Below, piece by piece: positions 12,270 through 25,566 of a DNA stretch of 64,000 bases. The translations under genes and the position numbers were made by a program. Source of the stretch: Auanema rhodensis. Lineage: Eukaryota; Nematoda; Chromadorea; Rhabditida; Rhabditidae. The notes beneath the pieces were generated by a model, which was not told where the DNA came from, searched no databases, and saw only the letters and a list, made by a program, of their open reading frames with translations. The stretch's first letter is position 1, and every line of letters begins with the position of its first letter. Location: positions 9,486,001 through 9,550,000 of the forward strand of contig OZ059896.1 in assembly GCA_964057225.1 (NCBI GenBank). Direction: 5' to 3'.

Positions 12270-12560
12270 CTTGATAGTATTTATATTATCCGGAACAGTG
12301 TCACTCATGAAAACAACACGGAAATGTTTTATTTTTTATAATTTTTCTAACTCTTGGATGCTGTAATTATTCAATGAAGGTAGATCTTTTCGGAGACTAA
12401 TGGTATGGTGATCATTTATAACATCAAAAATATTTGAAAAATGTAGTAAAATGAAAAATGGGTTAAATGGTCTGTAGGTTTTTTGACATAATAAAGACAT
12501 TTTTTGAAAATGACGCATTTTCAGATAGTTGAGACACAAAATGGACTTGTAAATGTCCAA
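12270..12560 (-). pseudogene. Remnant resembling Polinton cysteine protease
   Basis: Upstream of the polymerase fragment on the same strand, translation gives NYSIQELEKL, a stop, then KIKHFRVVFMSDTVPDN (about 12,283-12,385). This resembles the N-terminal part of the adenovirus-like cysteine protease carried by Polintons; the catalytic part is absent. A 5' extension that stays open to 12560 has no recognised match. The protease call rests on one short segment and is weaker than the polymerase call. A decaying fragment of the same element is the simplest reading. Confidence 0.5.
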
Positions 12561-12848
12561 AAATGATTAAAAACTGCAGAAAATCAAGGTTGGGCAGAAA
12601 GACCGTCTAGTGTCAACAGTTTATATACTATTCCGAGAATATATTGAAAAACCCTAAAGAGCGTAATATTCCGGATATGTTTCATCAGGCAAATATAAAT
12701 CCATTTCAATTATATTATAAAATTTTAAATATAATTGAAATTAAAATAAATATGTATATATTAAAACAATTCAAGCTAACAGAAAATACATGAAAAAGCA
12801 ATAATAAGGAGATCTTGAAAGGTTTGTTATTTTCATTCAAAGACTTCT
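12561..12848. other. 3' flank of the Mesh-like gene
   Basis: AT-rich sequence just downstream of the Mesh-like stop codon. It should contain that gene's 3' UTR. I see no canonical AATAAA on the minus strand, only a possible AATATA variant near 12763. The Polinton scar begins immediately beyond. Confidence 0.4.
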
Positions 12849-15800
12849 TTAGATACTTGTTTGATGACCGTACGATCGGGGTTCTGGTGTGGAAAATTGA
12901 GAATTGAATGGTCTAGTTTTTCTAAAAATGTTTTTTTTTAAGTAAAAAATTTGAAGAATATTCATTACCTGAATGTTGGTGTATATGTTTCATCTTCAAA
13001 ATTATTCATCGCTGTATTAAAGTTCTCATTCAATGGCTCTGTTTCTATTGACTATAAATATAATATTTTAAAATTATATGAAACTATATATTTCAATTAC
13101 CGGTGGACCATGTTTATATGATTCTTTGTCTATTCTTGATTCCATTTTTTCTGCTTCTACTTCTTTTCTATGTTGTACTTTCATGCACCAACAGCATAAG
13201 AAAATGAACATGATAGCTAGAATAAATCCTAGAGTTCCAAGAATAGCTGCAAGCCAGGTAAGGAAATTCTCCTTTTCACGAGAACGGCACCATGGTTGTT
13301 CTCCCTTATTCCATTCGAATCGATATTCATTTGGACGATTTCTATCAACAACTATTCCACCTATAATTAAAAGTATAAATATGTTCTTCTTCGACAAAAT
13401 GTTACATTTGTATTCGTGTGTTCCTTTGATCCAATGAGATTGGAAGCATTCAAAACGTGCAACATCTCCACTAAGATAAGCTGAATACATAGAAGATGTC
13501 TTCATTAAGTATTCTGGGTATTCGATATTGATTGGTCCACAACTATTATCTAAAAATATTTTTTTCATCTTTTAATTTGAAAAAATAGTTATACAAGATC
13601 TTGTGGCGTCCATTCGTTCTGTTGTGAAAATATTCCATTGATCTTTAAGAGCATTACCAAGTACCTGAATAATTGAATAATATTATTTCATTATAATTCT
13701 ATATAAAAACCTTGGAATTCAATGTTGTGTAATCAAATTGACAAGGAACACTGTCACCACATTCACTAAGGATAGATCCTGGATTATCAGGGCATTGTGT
13801 CATTCCATATGATTCTGTGAGCTGTGATTGTAATGGCTGTTGATTAACTAAAACAAATGATTATAATAAAATTCAAATATTATGGTTATACTGTTTGGTT
13901 GAATCTGTAAATCACGGCAATTTTGTAATTTCTGATTGAGTGACATTCCGGTAATAGGATAGAATCTCCATATACCACTGAAATTTAAGTTTAGATTTAT
14001 GATAAATGTTTGAGAAACTGGACTTACGTATGATATTTGGGAGCTGTTTGATAGATAGGTCCACTTTTCATTGCAGCTTCAGGGAAGACCTGAAATCAAA
14101 GAATTAATTTTTAAGAATCAATTCAAGTAATTTAATGTTACTTCGAACTTCTTGTCTTCATCTTTACTTGTTGTAAACATGTTATCAGTTGGAAGACCTT
14201 GATTATTTGAAGCAGAGAGGGATTGCTCACTACCGGTCTCTCCAGAACCTTGGACTCGATCTAAAGAAAATAAGATATATTTCAATTTGAAAATATTCAC
14301 TAAATGACATACACATGTTGATGATTTGTTGACGATATTGCTCAGAATTCACATCGTTCAAAGTAAGAGATTGCATATAACTGTTTGAAGTTTGGTCTGG
14401 GAAAGGACGCATCAATCCCTGGACGCGAGGTAGATTATAACGTTGACGAGCTTCAACTTCTCGTGTTTTGTCACCATCAGGTCTCTGCATTGGATTCAAT
14501 TAATAAAAAAAAGAGAAAATGAATGATGATATTGAAGAAAATTTGAAACTTACAACTCCATATTGAGGTGGGACACTGATTGCAACATTCAAAAGTCCCA
14601 TACTTTCTTGATAGTTCGATAAACGATCAATATCACGAGCATAAGATTCTCGCACACGGACACCGATTTGAGCTTCTTCTAGAACAGCATATATCTCAGG
14701 TTGACCTCGTTCAACGTTGTTAACGTAGATCAAAACTCCTAAAAGAGAGTACTGGTTAAGTTAGGATATAACTGAGTTGTAACCTTTGAAACGTTGAATT
14801 CTCATTGTATCGAAATATCGAAGAATATTACCAACAATAATACTTGTACGGTAACGGAATCTGCGAGTATCTTTTCTTGCAAGAATATGGACACGATCGG
14901 TTCCTGTAGCTTCTAATGTTACTCCAGTAATCACGGTAACGTTGGTAGGTTGTACCAAATCAGCTTGTCCCATATATCTTCCAAGCAAACCTGAAAGCAA
15001 TAGTTAATAGAACGAATTTTATCTCAATAATACACAATAAGCTAAATTAAAAACTTACTGAAATCAACACGACGATTAGGATAGCGTTCAATACGAACTT
15101 GAACTTTAACTTCTGGTGAAGTTGGTGTTTGAGGAATATACAAGTAGTTGAAAACTCCAGGTTCGTTGAAAATAAATTTATCATTATCGATTGTATTGTA
15201 TGTTCCAGCTCCCATTCCTTCTCCTAAAATTTTTTTATAGTTGTTATAATATTATATTTGAATAGTTTACCATAAGCAGGAGGTTGATATTGTTGACAAC
15301 CACTTGATGGACGTCTCCAATAGAACATTTGACAACGGAAATCAGCAAACTTGCAACATAAGAAGTATGGCATGTAATCATTGTGGAAAGCAGATAATCC
15401 AGGAACCTTAATACATAAATTAAAAAAATCATACTGAGTAATAGCTTACTTCATATTGTCCCATATAAGGTGATGTTCCAAACTCATATGCTCTCATGGG
15501 GAAACCAGGGTTATAGGGTACTTCAGGTGTTACCTAGAAAGAAAACATATAAAAAATATAAAATTTTGTTAAATTATTAGAAAACATATAGTAAATAGAC
15601 TTTATATGTTACCTTAATAACGGGCTGATAACTTGTTTGCATCAAATGACCAACATCATCATAGCAGCACACTTGGCCATAATGGGTTGGGAAGCGACTA
15701 AAAATAAGGATTTCTGTTATTAATTGTTTGATATTTTTATTATTCATACGCTGTATTTTCACTCGAGAAATGTCTTCCATTTCCAGCATAAGAACCATAA

Positions 15801-18800
15801 ACATTCTGTGCAGACATGTAACAATTTCTTGCTCCTATAGCAGTTGTACATGTAACATCTCGGAAAGCCTTAAGATTAAACAATATTGTTGTGTCAAATT
15901 ACTCATAATGAAACAAAATATAACAATGAAATATACAAATTCGTACCTGAGAACAACGTGGATGAGGCATGAATCTTCCAAGATCAGCAACAGCTTGTCT
16001 TTCAGTACATGGACAGGAAGAATTGGTTTCAGTATCACGAATGAAGTTCCACTGAGCTCCATCCTCATTATACCAATCATGACACATTTCTAAGGACTTC
16101 TTCTTTACAAACTGAATACGTGTAGCTTCATCGTTAGCATTAAAAGTGCTTCCACGGAATTTTGGATTATCGGTTGTCCAAAGCCAATGAAGAGAAATTG
16201 GTGCTGAGACTAGTCTATAATAATTTTTTAATATTATATTTTAAAATAGTTGATTGCATACCCAGAAAGTAAACTTGGTTCACTGTTCATTGTTGTATCA
16301 CTATTAGGCTTAACAGGTGCGAGCTTTAAATATCCAAATCGATAATTAAAAAGTTCATTCATACGCTGCCAATCATTCATATACCATTGTTCAACCTGGA
16401 ATATAATTATTTATAAAAACAAGTTTTAAAAATGATATAATACCTGATACAAGTTGATTCGTTCTTCTTGTGGCTTCCAACGATATTCATAAGTATTACG
16501 GTTACTATAAGTAGCAAGACGACAAAGAACACGATGCTCTGGACGGAACTTTTTAATCTAAAAAAAAAATACTATGTAATAATAATTTCAGATATTTGTA
16601 AGTTAATATCTGGTAAACCAATATGATTCATAATTATCTTTAAACTTACTCCATCATCTTTGAACTCTCTGTATCCGACGACATATAATCCAAGTTGAAC
16701 ACTGTATATGGAATCGTCTCCAAGTCTCATAGCTTGAGTATGTATTAAGAAGTCGGGATTAGTGAAATTTCGAGGATACCATGTCAATGGCATGACCTAT
16801 AAGAAGAACTTCGTCTGATTTTCATATTTCTGATACTTACACTATATGGAACAGGGTTTTTAAACCAATCATATACATTACCAATATCTAAACGCATGGG
16901 GTCAAGTGTAGGTGGAACTTAAATTAAATTTTGAAATTGTTTTTGAACAGTTTGAACAAACCAAAATAAATATATCCAACAAATGCTTTTTCATCATTTG
17001 CTCCTCCATTTTGTGGTTGGAAATAAACTGTCTTTGTACCCCAATCGTAAATTTTTGGTAAATGGCAGCGAGCAATTGAAGGATTGAGTACAATACATGA
17101 AGCAGCTTGACGTTGTTCTATCATCAAAATGTAAGTTTGGGTAGTATCCAAGCAGATAGCATTGATATCAACAGTCATTTCTCCAAGCATATTCACAATA
17201 TTGGGATAGATAAGCATTGGGTCTAAACGAAAAAATTAGAACTTTACAACTCAATTATTAAACATACATGTGCCTCCAGTTTTGTTGCTACACCCTCCTG
17301 GACGTACTACATCATCAACGCGGAAGACGTAACGTCCACGACCCCAATGAGGCATTGCTGATCTTTGAGCCAATACTTTTGGAGTATTTTTGTACATTTG
17401 AGTAGGATCAACGGGAACAGTACCAGTATGATTACCTCCATTGAATAATGCCTGGAATGATTCTTAATTGAATCATTGTTCTCATAAATTATCAAAGTTT
17501 TTAAACTCAAGAAGTGTAGAATTATGAAAGTTTAAGTGAGAATATGAGATGATTATGAAATTATAATGTTTGCTAAATACAAGGAAGAATATCATCCAAT
17601 GTAAATATATGATTCATATGAATAATAATAACTTTCTCGTGATTGATACTCTAGATTTAGAAAGTTAATATGATATTCTATCTATCTGTATGATAATGTT
17701 CAAACATCTTATTACCTGACATCTACCACTTCGAGAATTAGCACGGAAATCAGCAGCATCGAATCCAAGCTTATTGTAGTTAATAATAGCATAACTCAAT
17801 CTTGCAGCCTAGAAGTAAATGATTTTTTAAATTACTATAAATAGACATTTAAATGTTATTCTATACATGTGTGATTGATTACACAGCTTAAGCCGATTAA
17901 ATCAACCCATGCTCATGATAAGAATACTTTGCTTTGAAGTATCACACCTCTACTCTTTGGAATAAACCGCTATGAACAACTCTTGAACATATCTTGTTAT
18001 TAGTCATAATAATAATAACAAGTTAGAAATATTATTTAGAAATGTGATAATCTTACTTCATCAGTAAGCCAAATAAGTTGATATGTAGCAAGCTGTCCAA
18101 CATCAATGTCAGATCTTCCGGAGATTGCTGATGCTGTGTTATACCATGTTACAACAAGAGCGGCATCAGCACGGAATGCTGAAGCTCCAACAACTCCATC
18201 TAAAGAAATAACGTATGTACATAATGTAGGGAACAATTTTCTACATATTTAGATTATTGAATATGAATACTTATTTGATAAGAAATAAACTTTTAAAGAT
18301 AAACCTTGAAGAAGACGCATCATTTCGTCAAGGAAATAATCTGAATTCGAATCACATCTAACGTATTTGTCGGCAGCCCCTTTGCATGCCTAAAACAAAT
18401 ACAGTTTTCAAAAAATGTTAAGCTTAAGCTTACCAGCTGAGCAGATTGTTGGAAAAAAGAAGACGGTTGAGCGGATCCATAATTCATGTTATTACCGGAG
18501 CCTCGACCAAAAAGTGACTGTCTCATCATCAAACGATAGAAAACACCAGATCTCAATCCAGGATTTCCGTCTTGAGGAATCTAATAAGATTATGCATTAT
18601 ATATGTATTATAATATAAAACTTGAATACCTGTTGTTTACATAAATATGGAGCAATCATTGCAGGATCTTGAAGTCTTGGCCAATCTGTCATATCTGGAC
18701 CAACGTTTATAGTAGGACCTTGATCCATAACAGTTGCAAAAGCAATATGCCCATTCACAGAAATCTATAGCAATATATAAATATATTTAGAATTATATTA

Positions 18801-19157
18801 TATTCAGAAATACCGAAGTGTAATTATATAATCCTCCATAAAATGGGAAAAACATATGTAAATCGATAGTTTGTCCACTTGTTAAAAGACCTGGATTAAC
18901 TTCAAGATCTCCTACTTCTGGACCAAATGGAACCAAATTATCTGTACAACATTTCTTATAAAAAATACATAACAAATGTGTTTCAAACCTCCATAATATG
19001 GATTATTTCCAGTTCCAGTAAATAATGTACCTCCTTCGGGAGCCCCTACATTTTGATTTTGAACATTTGGAGCTGCAGGTTGTTGTACCTGAGCTAATGA
19101 GCTCGGTAACAATAAAGCTAGAAATATGAAAGAACGTTTAACCCAAGGTTCCTTCAT
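12849..19157 (-). CDS. Mesh-like protein (NIDO-AMOP-VWD-sushi)
   Basis: Roughly 30 short exons give a protein of about 1,350-1,400 residues. The N-terminus has a signal peptide (SFIFLALLLPSSLAQ). A NIDO-type region follows (exons about 18.9-17.3 kb; SVNGHIAFA-like start, then VVTWYNTA). A cysteine-rich AMOP region lies at about 16.15-15.3 kb (CHDWYNEDGAQWNF, CSQAFRDVTC, VCCYDD) and a VWD-like region at about 15.2-14.2 kb. One sushi domain precedes a single membrane helix (LAAILGTLGFILAIMFIFLCC), which is followed by about 85 cytoplasmic residues. This order matches Drosophila Mesh, an apical junction protein of gut epithelia, and its nematode counterpart. The tail ends QTSI, a possible class I PDZ ligand. 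A TTTCAG acceptor sits seven bases before the ATG. Exon ends were read loosely; identity is secure. Confidence 0.92.
13793..13974 (+). repeat. Mesh-gene arm of the inverted duplication
   Basis: Source arm of the inverted repeat with 11393-11582. It spans parts of two coding exons, encoding the stretch around MSLNQKLQNCRDL and INQQPLQSQLTESYG, and the intron between them. This arm is intact as coding sequence, so it is most likely the original. Confidence 0.9.
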
Positions 19158-19164
19158 GAGATTC

Positions 19165-22100
19165 CTGAAAGAATATCAAATTGATCAAAATAGTTTAAAG
19201 ATCAAAAATAAAAAGAAGAGAACGGCATAAACAATTAATAAATTTAAAAAGTTAGATATAATTAATTTGATAACAAAATAAAGATAAACTATTTTTTACT
19301 ATATGAAGGATAGATGATCTTCGTTTCATTTGATGTTTTTAAAGTTTTTATAGAAATGACTAAGCTGGACCCGCGAAATCAATGCTATCTGTTATCAGAA
19401 TAGACGACAGGCCTTAAAGCTTGCCTGCTCGTTTGCTTGTTAATAATAGGACTCTACAACATACTGTCTCTCTATCTACTTCTCTCTATAAATTCTCATT
19501 TTTCTCTCTCCATTCTCTTCCTTACATGTTCAATCTCCTCTTTCTTCTCTTCTTTACTACTCCACTATTTTGCTTACTATCTAAATGATGGTGTATGTAT
19601 ATGAACCTATATGTATGTTCATAACGTAGTTATGATGAGCAATAGCGTAGGCGGAAGGAATCATGATGATTCAGAAAAGAAGACAGACTAAGTCTTATAA
19701 ACAACCTCAATACATATTCAAATTCACACAATCTACCAATTGTAGAAAAACAGAGACAAAATTCAATAGATTCTTTCAACAAAAAAATATCGGCGAAAAA
19801 CAGTTCTTATAGAATATTATAGAAATAGTATTTTAGATTTGAAAAATTGACTTTATTTTCAAAGAAATCAGGAACTTATATTCCTAATCATGAAAATAAG
19901 AAAATAGTATTGTAGTGTAGATTTATGATATAATTAATTAGAAGTAATATTGTCAACAGGAAGTTCAAAGGTTTTGACATAGCAAGTGGTATAGAAGGAG
20001 TGGGAAGGATAGTTTACACGTATTTACATTTTAGAAAAAAATACAAAAAAATACCTTTGCTATAGAAGTAAACATAATTAATAATCAAATAAACATGCTT
20101 TTCATTTAAAAAAAATAGATAAGAATATGTCTTGGAGTGAATTAAAGTTAATTTTTTATATATCGTTCAGTTGGAAATCTAAATAGATCCATGTTGTAGA
20201 ATCACGGTTTCAAAGATAGTTCAAACGATCAAATCATACAAAAAAAAACTGGCTTTTTATGAGATGTTTTCAAAAATTGATATTGTTAATCCCGGAAAAT
20301 CGGAGATGGTCTAGTCTGGCTATACCGGAATCTTGAAAATGTTGTTTACTTAAGCTTGCAGTGAACAAAAACGCCATTGGAAGAAGCTAAAAGAACGATA
20401 TATGAATCACTTTAGTGTCATTCAGGATATTCCCAGCCTTAAGTGTTTTAACAATCTATGCATATGAATAATATATGTTATAATATAATATTGATTGGTA
20501 ATATTATTTCATATGATAAGACTTGATTGTATGCCGTACTACTCGAACGAAAATTGAAACCGAAATAAACTGATTGCTAACATGAAAGAAACAACATAAT
20601 TATAATCATGTATATGTACATATATCAAAAAGAAAAAAAATGATGTTGAGAGAAAGAGATTATGAATATTCACTTTGTCCAGACTATATCTTGAATCTCA
20701 GAATGTTTAGTTGTGCTTCATAGAAACAGAATATGAATCATAAAGAGAATCTAGGAAAAGATAGAAAAGTTCCGAGATATAAGAGTGAATGCTGATATAA
20801 AAAAAAGCAATTTATAATATGATAAAGAAAAAAATATATATAAGGAGAAATGAATGCTATACTAAACAAGTGAAAGAGATGAAAGCATTGAGGTGAAAGA
20901 TAAAAAACTATTGAAAAAAAGGAAAGAAAGTGAGGGAGAGAACTGAAATAATACCAGAAGGATGAAAGAGCGGAGAAAAGAAGGAAAAGCGAGGGAAAAC
21001 AGGAAAGATAGTTGGGAAATAAGTTAATACAAGCTGATAAAGTAGATAAGAAAAAAAAAGAGCATGAAAGAGAACAACCGGTCATTGTAATTATCTCAAA
21101 GAAATTATCCATAATACTTGACTAAATGTGTGTAATTATCAAAAAAAAATTTGTTAAAAATAAAAATAAAAATGGTTTTGTTTGGAAAAAAAAGTTTCTT
21201 CTACTAGTATAATACTAAGTGAGCATAAGTTATAAATTAGTATATAGATAACGAATAAATGATAGATTATAAGTACAAATGTCAATGTAAAATGGAATGC
21301 ATCAATGAGAAATTGCCAACAACTTTGACTGTTGAGCACCAATATCCTATTAGCGAATTGCATGTGATTGGATGAGAAATATGTGTGCATATATGAATAT
21401 TCCAACATATCATGGCGGCTGTCGGCTAACGTCTTCGAGGTGAAACGAGGCGTCAATTGATCCTAAGGCTCGATTTATGGCTAAGTAAACAACCAAATCA
21501 ATGTATTTTCATCAGAGATTGACGGTGAGAGCAGAGAGGGCCTTTCCTATATGGTCATGGCCATATAGTCGTTCGCAAGCATACAAGCCTGACCGTTTGC
21601 GATCATGCTAGCATTACGATTAGCCAGACAATATGGAGGTTGAGCATTAAGCATACTACATATCAGCTATTGTCTCAAATCAAATGTGTAAGCCATAAAG
21701 GTATGATTTAGCAAAGAAAATAAGAAAAAAATTTGTAACATATTCTAATGAAAGTGATGATTTTTGTTTTTAAATATTAAAAGAAAATCAATATATGTCT
21801 TAAATCTGAATGCAGGACTAGAAAAAGGCATTAGGATGGAAAAAGTTGGTAGCTATGCTTGTTGTTTATTAATAAGAATGGTTAATTAAATGGTATGAGG
21901 AAGTAGTGATAACTATAATCAAGTCATAATTGTTTTTTTATCATTAAAATGAAATATTGTTTGATTATATAGGTTAAACATTTAAAAATAATTGATCATC
22001 ACTTTACTGAACACGTTGAAATGATGAAGGATGTGTTCTTTACCATTTGAAGGATGAAAAACACATATAAATGATTCAAACTTGAAGGAAAATAGAAAAA

Positions 22101-25100
22101 ATATACGCATATAGAACGGAACTTGTATCATATATCAGAACAAACATAGGATACTCACACATATAACTAAGCATCAGACAAGGACATCAATGTCTGTCAG
22201 GAGGTGTTGTCATCGTCGTTGTCATCCCCCCTCTTCCTATCTTCATCTTCGTCGTTGCCGTCGTTGCCTTCTTCCTCTTCGTCTTCAACGTCGTCATCTT
22301 CCTCTTTTCTTTCTTTGGCCTCTGATTCATCAGTAATGCAAATATTTAGTTGAATTTCAATCATAGCCAGCAACAATACGACCAGAGATGACAGTCCTGG
22401 ATGTAACCTTCTGGATAACACTTATGATATAAACAGTTTGTTATCAAAAGATAACATGAGTGATATAGCTTAAGATAATTGAGTAATTAGAAAATGAACA
22501 ATTCCGTTCCATAAGTAACCGGGGAAAACAGAATATTAATGGCACAGTAACAGTAAAGGATTCTCATCAATATATTTCAATTTCTCAAGAATTTATATTA
22601 TAATAGATTAATCAATATCTAACTAACTAAATTATTTTAAAAGCACAAGCACATCAAAAAAGTTGAAGTTGCGCATCAATGTTTTAGAGAATTGATAAAC
22701 AGAACGCGATGTGATTAGTTGTACCAACTATTGTTTAATCTGTCTATGCCAACACATGTAACTCAAGTTTTATCCTTAGATACCCAAAGAACTTTCATTC
22801 TTTGTCTGCTATATCATCTATACTACAGTTCTGGGGGAACACCCCCTCTCCATCTTCACAATCTAATTCTCACAGTGCGATTGAAAGCTCATGAATTGAT
22901 CATCCTATTCCAACCTTGTATTTACACGAGAGGGCGCTAGAAGGCAAAAAACGATTATCAAATAAAAAAAGCTAACGGAAATGAATTTGCGCATTCTTCC
23001 TATTTCCCACCCTAAGACAGAAATCTATGTATATAGTACATCACATGAAGGCAAATGAAGTACTAAGACAAAGTTATTTTTAAAAAAAAATAATAAGAAA
23101 TATGCGATAATATATAACACCTTATCAATTGTTCATGTCATTCTATTATTCCGAGATCGATAGAAGTGTGAAAATAGATTTCTGCAGCTAATCGGACAAG
23201 TAAATGCATATTCTGATGCTAATGTGTGATAAGCAATGCTGAAACATCAATTTAGATAAAAACGTATAAATTTTGGTTGATGTTATTTATAGATCAGTTT
23301 ATGATTTAACTATTATATGTATTTTAATATGATTTTATATGTCTGAAATTGAGAAAAAAAAGAAGGAAAAATGAGGACATGAATAATATGAAAACTACAA
23401 CAAGCAATCAGTAAAAGATTTTTCACTTAAAAATTTGATTTCAACGTTCAACTTGGATAAGACCGACTATTATAAGAATTTGGTTCAACAGGTTGAACTA
23501 GAAAGGAAAAAGAATGGGAAAAACTTGAGCAAACAATTGAACATGAGAGACTTAAGCAAGGTAAGAATACCCAAAGCATTAAAATGTAGAACATTGAATG
23601 AAACACAAATATTTTTGATTCGATCACTCCTTTTGACTCCAGAATTGTGTCTTTTATTAATTTATAATTTCTAAATTAATAGTTATTATAATAAGAATAT
23701 ATTATATGTTAAGGAGGAAAGCCAATGTTGAAAAAAAAATTTCAAGCTTCTTTCTGTTACTTGAATTTCAACATAAGTGAAGTAAAGTAAATATAGTAAT
23801 ACTTAGAGAAAATGACTTGTATTTACAATTTGTATGATCAGAAGTACATGACCAAAGCATTCTGTTTTATCGGTTCATCACCTTGAAAATGTTGGGGGTA
23901 ACAACGAAATATGTTATGTTGCGTATGAAAACTAAAAATAGAGAGAGAAAGAGAGAGCTCGGATAGAAAAGAAGCTGTGTTGTGGATGACTGGGACAGCC
24001 ATGTTACTCAGTTATGTTTGCCTTGCTCCGTCTCTCATATATTGGCACAACGAATCATTCAGAAGCCGACTGAAATCAACATCGTACTAACAAAAGAAAG
24101 TTCATGAAATTCTGTAATTATAACATTGGAATGTCAAAATATGAATTAATCTGTTGAACTATTACTTCGTCTTGTGACTCATTGAGATTGAGAAACAAAA
24201 TTTATTGAAAAAGAAGATGTCTAGTTATGCGAATAAATATTATTTTAGATGGCACATCTCTCAATTATAGATATTTTCATTTAAAAATAATATTTTACAA
24301 ATTTTGTTTCAAATAATCAAAATTCAATAATTATTTATATTATTGAAATTACGGTTACAACACAATCATTGTCTATATTACTTGGTAGTTATCTTCTAAT
24401 CTACTCATAACATCACCAATGTAATTCGAAATATTTTTTAAAAAGTATGACATATAATAAAGATTGAATATTGTAATATTATAATTACTTTCATTATGAA
24501 GCAATAACACTGAAAACACATAAACTTGTAATAAAAGTTATATGAATAAATGCCGACAAAGGAAAAATTAAATACATTAATCATGCTTATCATACGATAC
24601 CACAGGCATTCTAGTTTAATTGCAAGTATCAAAGAACTTCATTAAATTATACAAAAGGTTCTTTGAAAACATAAAATTAAAAATGTTATTTTTTTTTATA
24701 AATAAGATAATAAATTCTTACATATCTATGTATATTCACATTTAAACTACAAATAAACATGATTCACAACTTTAACATGTTATGATTCACAATTATAATA
24801 ATATTCTCATTCATTTAATGTATACATCATATGTATATGATATAAGATAGCAAACTTTATGATTAATTTCTTGATGTTAAAACTCATGTTTCAGAAATGT
24901 TTTAATATAGATTCGAGCCGTTTTCGCTGCAAATTATTTTTCAGTTTTCTCTTTTCTTCATCGCGTATTAACTATACATACATATATGTATACTATATCT
25001 ATATGATGTTGAATCAAAACGGCTGTCATAACCTTCATGTATACATAAATCGATTCAATATATCTATCTGTATATGTATATATAGTACTTGGAATGAAAA

Positions 25101-25566
25101 ACAAATAAATAACTGATCCTGGTTCTATCAGCTAGTGCAATGTGTGCTCTTTCTGGCTCATGAAGACAAATAAGGCGTTAATCTGCTTGTGCCAAACCTT
25201 ACATCTTTTCGTCGCCAAACAACTCTGAAACTAGAACAATTCGAGAGGGTGTCTCCAAATAGTTATAATAAGGTTACAGAATATAAAGATTGGAAAAGAA
25301 AATAATTTACTTATTATATGAATTGATTTATATTAAAATCAAAAGGGAATAGTTAAACAGTAAATAATAAAGAATAAACATTACTAATTGTTTGAATAAA
25401 ATTATTATTATACCAATATAGTTTTTCAAAAACCATCTCATAATGAGGAATATTGTAATTAGCATATTGATTAACTACTGTTCATACTCTACATTCTAAT
25501 TTACTTTGAAATCTTCAAAACAGAGCGGTTGAATGAGAATTATTCTAAAGAACGCAGAGCGGTCAA
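19165..25566. other. 6.4-kb gene-poor spacer
   Basis: A long AT-rich region between the start of the Mesh-like gene (-) and the start of the EGF protein gene (+), so it is a shared upstream region. Reading both strands I found no exon chain, tRNA or known element. Features seen are short purine tracts (for example 20,750-21,080), a cluster of small palindromes at 21,547-21,614, and short open frames (22,197-22,421 minus; 23,435-23,674 plus) without recognisable domains. It may hold enhancers or non-coding RNAs that cannot be identified by eye. Confidence 0.45.
21547..21614. repeat. Cluster of short inverted repeats
   Basis: CTATATGG (21547-21554) is repeated inverted as CCATATAG (21561-21568) around a six-base centre. 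TCGCAA (21573-21578) pairs with TTGCGA (21597-21602). ATGCTAGCAT (21605-21614) is a perfect palindrome. The patch looks more GC-rich than its surroundings. It could be a protein-binding region or a structured RNA; neither is shown. Confidence 0.5.

Noticed and set aside
13078-13437. Plus-strand 119-codon frame
   Set aside because: It is the antisense shadow of the Mesh-like membrane-helix exon.
20738-21112. Long minus-strand frame of Phe, Leu and Ser
   Set aside because: It is the translation of a purine-rich tract on the plus strand and has low complexity throughout.
22197-22421. Minus-strand frame with a hydrophobic start and a very acidic end
   Set aside because: The hydrophobic part precedes the first ATG of the frame, and the acidic part comes from a simple GA/GAT-rich tract. 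No splice partners or domain were found.
23435-23674. Plus-strand 79-codon frame, lysine-rich
   Set aside because: No good ATG at its start, no recognised domain and no exon neighbours in phase. Likely chance in AT-rich DNA.
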